Program-made: the position numbers and the translations under genes | Origin: Nemertoderma westbladi | Lineage: Eukaryota > Xenacoelomorpha > Nemertodermatida > Nemertodermatidae | Length of the DNA stretch: 64,000 nt | Direction of reading: 5' to 3' | Assembly: GCA_032718475.1 (NCBI GenBank) | Contig: JAUCBJ010002510.1 | Location: forward strand, 1 to 64,000 | Notes under the pieces: generated by a model | The model's input: only the letters and a program-made list of their open reading frames with translations | Database searches by the model: none | What the model was told of the DNA's origin: nothing | In this document: positions 59,816 to 64,000 of the stretch, one piece after another | How the letters are laid out: each line of letters starts with the position of its first letter | Numbering within the stretch: the first letter of the stretch is position 1

Positions 59816-61200
59816 TTACATGCCTAACTCTGAGCGAATTGTCGATACTTTAGAGGATTGTTGCATCGGTCGCACACCATAAATGTGATCCAGGAGCAAC
59901 CATGCCTGAATACTCGCTTTCTGATACTCAAGATTGCAAACATGCAACAGCTGAAAGGCAAAGTCTATTGCCTGAATCACATTAGGGCGGACAAACCGAT
60001 GTTCATTGAAGATAACCACACCCTGCCTACTATCCTGCAGGAAAACAACAAACGGGTTGGAATCTTCTTAATTATATAGTCATCCACCATTACGTTCGTC
60101 AAGGTATTTATAGTCCTTAACAGAAGGCCTCCATACCTTCCAAAGGGCACCTTTTGGAAGGTGCACAGATACCTTGTTGCACGACCAAGATGTTATTTCT
60201 ATAAGGGCCTTCATTAGAATAGCTTCATTAGAGTCAGATGGTGGTGGTATTTTAAGAATGGAAGCAGCTATGTTAAGAAAATTATCCTCAAATAAAGCAT
60301 TTGGGTTGACCATATCCCATTTACTTATCAATACGAGTGTATTAAAATCTACATTAAGGCCATCATAAATAACGTTGTTATCAATGAGATAACATGGCAA
60401 GTCTGAAAACAGTAATTCGTTGTGGTGACTGTAAATTGACGATTTGCCATGGTGTTCCTTTGTGTAACTGAGATGATTCAGGCTAGACTCACATTCTAAC
60501 TTGAGTTCCTTCAAATCACAGTCTTATAATAGTGAAGTTAGTGGTATTTGCCACTAGCAGATGGCTTTCACACTGAGCTGGCTACTGCTTTCATTCCCTT
60601 TTTGACTGTAAGCCAACAGTGGTAGAGTTTACCCGATGAAACAACAGTTTCATACATATTTCCAGATGTCTTACATATCTTCTTAAAAGTTACCTTCTTG
60701 AAGAAATAGGTATCAGCATGTTCAAATAGAAATGAATTACTGATGTTTAAAGCCGCAGTATTTAATATAATATGTGAAACACCATCTGCTTCAGCCAGAC
60801 TAGATGATGAAGTTAGTCCAAAAATGACAAGACTTACAAGAGCATTTCGTTGACTTTCTCCAAGTCGCACGTTTCTCGCTGACCTCTTGTGAACAATTAA
60901 GGAATTGTTCAAAATTGAATGATATTGCAGGCATGGCTCAAATTTTGCGTTTAGGGGTAGTTGTTGGTGATATTATGATAGTAATGGTGTTGTTATTTGT
61001 GGTTGGTTGCAATGGTCAAGTACAATAACTGAATGTGAACGTGTTGATGATATGGAAGTTGAAGGAGGTATTGTTATATCCGATGACAATATATCTGTTG
61101 TAATGGCCACTTCGATTTCTGTGGTTTCTATATTCAGTACCTCATATTGCGTCGTAGGTGGGCAGTTACAGAATGTGCACAACTGTATCATAGATATATC
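59816..61200 (-). pseudogene. Degenerate repeat-borne gene, SAMD3-like family (C-terminal region)
   Basis: Minus-strand open segments occur in order: 61191-60973 (a Thr/Ser-rich stretch ending SVIVLDHCNQPQITTP), 60912-60568 (NNSLIVHKRSARNVRLGESQ followed by RNALVSLVIF), 60514-60080 (DLPCYLIDNNVIYDGLNVDF and ILKIPPPSDSNEAILM) and 60019-59816 (AIDFAFQLLHVCNLEYQKAS, LLLDHIYGVRP). The pattern L-x-E-S-x-R-N-x-L-V, then an aromatic Y/F...N-x-E-Y near the C-terminus, resembles multi-copy SAMD3-like uncharacterised proteins. It may thus complement the N-terminal SAM fragment at 43978-44705, though from another copy. Several stops and frame changes separate the parts. The assignment is weak; coding ancestry is likely. 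Confidence 0.35.
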
Positions 61201-61980
61201 CTAACGTACTCCTAGCAAAGCTATAAAATATCTACAAGTTTTAGAATCATACTCCTTTGAACAATTAATTAAAGTGCCTACAAGAATAACCTCCCATTCC
61301 AAAACTCTACTTGATCACATTTCAACAAATTTACGAAATAAATAATTCAAAAATACTCATGTTTTTTTAACCCACCTGAAACCCGTTATACTTCAGTACT
61401 TACAACTATTCTAAATTTAACAAATAAATTTAGCTCGATGTACTGTACAGTCCACCACACAGCTGCATTGATACATGGATAGAGCAGCAATGTAAATGCA
61501 TGGCTTCCATGGACCTGTAACAAATTGAAGAAATTTTACACTTTTTTAAATTTTTCTTTGAAATTCAAGGAAAAAATTTTGATAAAACCAAAAATTACAA
61601 AATTTTCAGCCACCATACAGCATACAGGTACAGCATACAGGTAGAGTCCCAATCCCAATAAGCATTAACTTGTTCATTTTGGCGGCCAAAATGACCAAAC
61701 AAATGTAGTGTCCCTATGGGCTATTTTGGTCATTTTGGCAAAGCGATTTAACTCGACTCAGCTAAGTCCAGACTCTTCGTCTCCTTGGCCGTCCATTTGG
61801 TTGATCTGAGTAAATGTCGGCACGCTTTCATTTTTATTATTGACAGATTGTTAACTTACCCGGAGCTGAGCCTTGTAGTACTGGAGACCACCCACTGAGG
61901 CATTGATACAGCACACAGGCTATTAAGGGAGTTGAATGCGGCTTTGTTAAAGGAGGAGAATGTATAATAGTCTGATTGTG
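61201..61980. other. No gene seen
   Basis: AT-rich. Short repeats of GCATACAGGTA occur at about 61618-61642, and TTTTGGCGGCCAAAA is a small palindrome near 61678. Confidence 0.45.
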
Positions 61981-62141
61981 TGTGTTAATTTAGATAATCC
62001 CTTCTCACCATATCCTTTGTGTGTAGCTTCAGTATAGCATCATTATGTAATGGCGGCATGTGTGTGTTAATTTAGATAATCCCTTCTCACCATATCCTTT
62101 GTGTGTAGCTTCAGTATAGCATCATTATGTAATGGCGGCAC
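61981..62141. repeat. Two 82-bp direct repeats
   Basis: TGTGTTAATTTAGATAATCC begins both copies (61981 and 62063). They appear identical through ATGTAATGGCGGCA. Confidence 0.95.
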
Positions 62142-64000
62142 TCTCCTGAAGAAGTGTTAGTTCTATAGTTCGAACGAGTTCGGTATACTGCTGAGATTCA
62201 CAATACTGTAGGCGGTGCAGCCTAATTCTAGTAGCTGGGTCTGAATTAGAGGGTGATGGGATAGTAACTGATTAATTACAATATTAGGCTCTGGCTCTGT
62301 GCTAACAGAGCCGATATGTTTAGGGATAAATGTTGGCAATTTGTAATCCATTGTAAAGTAAATTACCTTGTAATAATCAAGGTTTGTATCATTCAGTTAA
62401 TACTATTTCAGTTAAGAATAAATATTGAGATAGACATGACACGAGTTGTCCAGACACTGTTGTCGTGCTGCATAAAAGTTATGTTTAAATTAAATCAACA
62501 AAGCATAGTGCAGTGCCGTATAATAATTGCAATACAATTAAACAGAATTAAACCGAAGTAGTATTATTACAATAACAATAATTTACATACCGTATTTAAA
62601 ACTCGAATAAGCAGATACGGGGGGACTTTCGACGCAAATAACATACAATCAATTAACATACATAAGATATTAATTCGCCAAGATGTGTTTGCGTCCGATT
62701 TCCTGTCTCCGAATATGAGCCCGGGCGTTTACGTTTTTAAATTGCCGGGGGGGGAGGGGGGAATGGCAGAAAAAAATGATTGACTTACCAGAAATATTTT
62801 TAACAAGTTTCATCGTGAACAGCGACCTCGAAAATCCATATACCTTCAGAATTATCAAAGCAAACACAACATTTTTTTGTGTTCTAACCAATTACATATT
62901 AAAACTAGCCAGGCTAGATGTTACTGCCAGCTAGGCAGTACTTATGAATTTGAACTTGGCACCTATATATATATATTAGAGCTAATTTAATCGTTGCTCT
63001 TTGTAGGATATTGTTTTTTGATGCATTCATGTGATTGCTGTGATACAGCTGTAGCTTTGCATTTTGGCTGATTTTGTTGTTACAATTAATAGTTTATTGG
63101 TTTGCCTATAATAGGTAAGCTACAGTAACATTAGTACGATCATTCAAATTCGTTTATTAGTTTTTTACTCAGTCAGTTTTGTAGTTATATTGTTTTACTG
63201 TACAATTTGCTTGTACACGTTAAGTATTTATTAGCTGCAAATGTTTAGTTTTGCATTGTGTCAATTAGTTTTAAAGTTATACATAGCCATTCTAGTTATA
63301 TATTGTAGATTATGTAGTATCATTATTGATTATCTTGGATTTGAATATCTCGATATATTTGATGTGGAGACAAGGTATGTATTTAAACTTATTAGCAGAT
63401 CCGTATATATATTATATATAATGTTACTCGTACTACTAGTTCTATATTTAGATGAAAGCCTTAAATATATATAAGTATTAAAATATTTGTCATCGTATCT
63501 ATTCAGCCTATACATTTCAATCGTGGTTTATTTTCAGTTATTTTATATACAGTACAAATCATATGCTATAATTATTTGACTTGTAGTTTAGTATAACTCT
63601 GAACACTGATATCATTTGTTTGTTTTAGTTTCGACGTGGCAATATACCGAGATTTGTTAATACATGAAATATATGTATATATATATTGTCTCAGTCGTTA
63701 TTCTCCTAAACTTTAATATCCCTGCCTAAGTTAAAAGTTGATTTGCGGCAGTTCAAGTCGAAACTTGTTGTTACAACATTAAAAAGTCATCAAAAGGGAT
63801 AAAAAATAATATTTTAAACAAAATGGACAAATAGAAAACAATTAACATGGATTGGGATTCAGCACCCTTTAATAAAGAGAACCCTATAGGCAAAGAGGGA
63901 ACAAAATAGGCTAGAGTAGTACGTCCCAAACAGTTAACTGCAGAAGGAAAACAATATCGTCTAGGCTTAATCCACAATGAGCGAAACTCTGCAGCCAGAG
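62142..64000. other. No gene seen
   Basis: AT-rich sequence with TATATA runs (62966-62976, 63400-63420, 63670-63690) and a G-rich run at 62747-62761. Short open frames lack protein character. Confidence 0.45.

Overview
The window looks like metazoan nuclear DNA. AT-rich, mostly non-coding sequence carries intron-exon structure, calcium-binding EGF exons with phase-1 borders, and many animal-type transposable elements: BEL/Pao, Penelope-like, a LINE of the jockey/CR1 kind, piggyBac, a Mutator-like transposase, a tyrosine-recombinase-like relic, and foldback or MITE-like elements. There is no sign of bacterial gene organisation. The palindromes TAGGCCTA and TACCGGTA recur far above expectation. 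I suspect a marine invertebrate, possibly a deuterostome, but the phylum cannot be fixed from sequence alone.

Layout. Positions 1-7,330 hold GC-richer, intronless, minus-strand ORFs of mobile-element character: a 527-codon ORF with a possible 3'-5' exonuclease-like fold, then a BEL/Pao polyprotein that has lost its reverse transcriptase, RNase H and integrase core. Positions 7,393-9,162 are a piggyBac deletion derivative bounded by TTAA. Positions 9,388-11,180 hold repeats and a hairpin.

The centrepiece is 11,313-37,587. Eight near-identical EGF exons (123 bp each, same protein, 280-296 bp spacing) are followed by an intron containing two inverted-repeat elements. Then comes one 21,777-bp exon of exactly 7,259 codons, built almost entirely of the hexapeptide TTTP-(G/E)-(Q/E). 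Both exon types have phase-1 borders and consensus splice sites, so they most simply belong to one plus-strand gene for a giant secreted or membrane-bound mucin-like protein with EGF modules. The start, signal peptide and C-terminus lie outside the window or are not recognisable.

Positions 37,600-42,540 are a nest of inverted structures: two opposed Penelope-like fragments, then a large foldback element. From 43,500 to the end, degenerate transposon genes and repeat-borne gene remnants follow one another: BEN/DUF4806-type, SAM-domain, LINE, an unidentified ORF, a tyrosine-recombinase-like relic, piggyBac, a Mutator-like transposase and a second SAMD3-like relic. Between them lie short tandem arrays and inverted repeats. 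Most carry one to a few frameshifts or stops. I see no intact host gene other than the EGF/mucin gene. Identities of transposon proteins rest on motif recognition by eye, with no database search.
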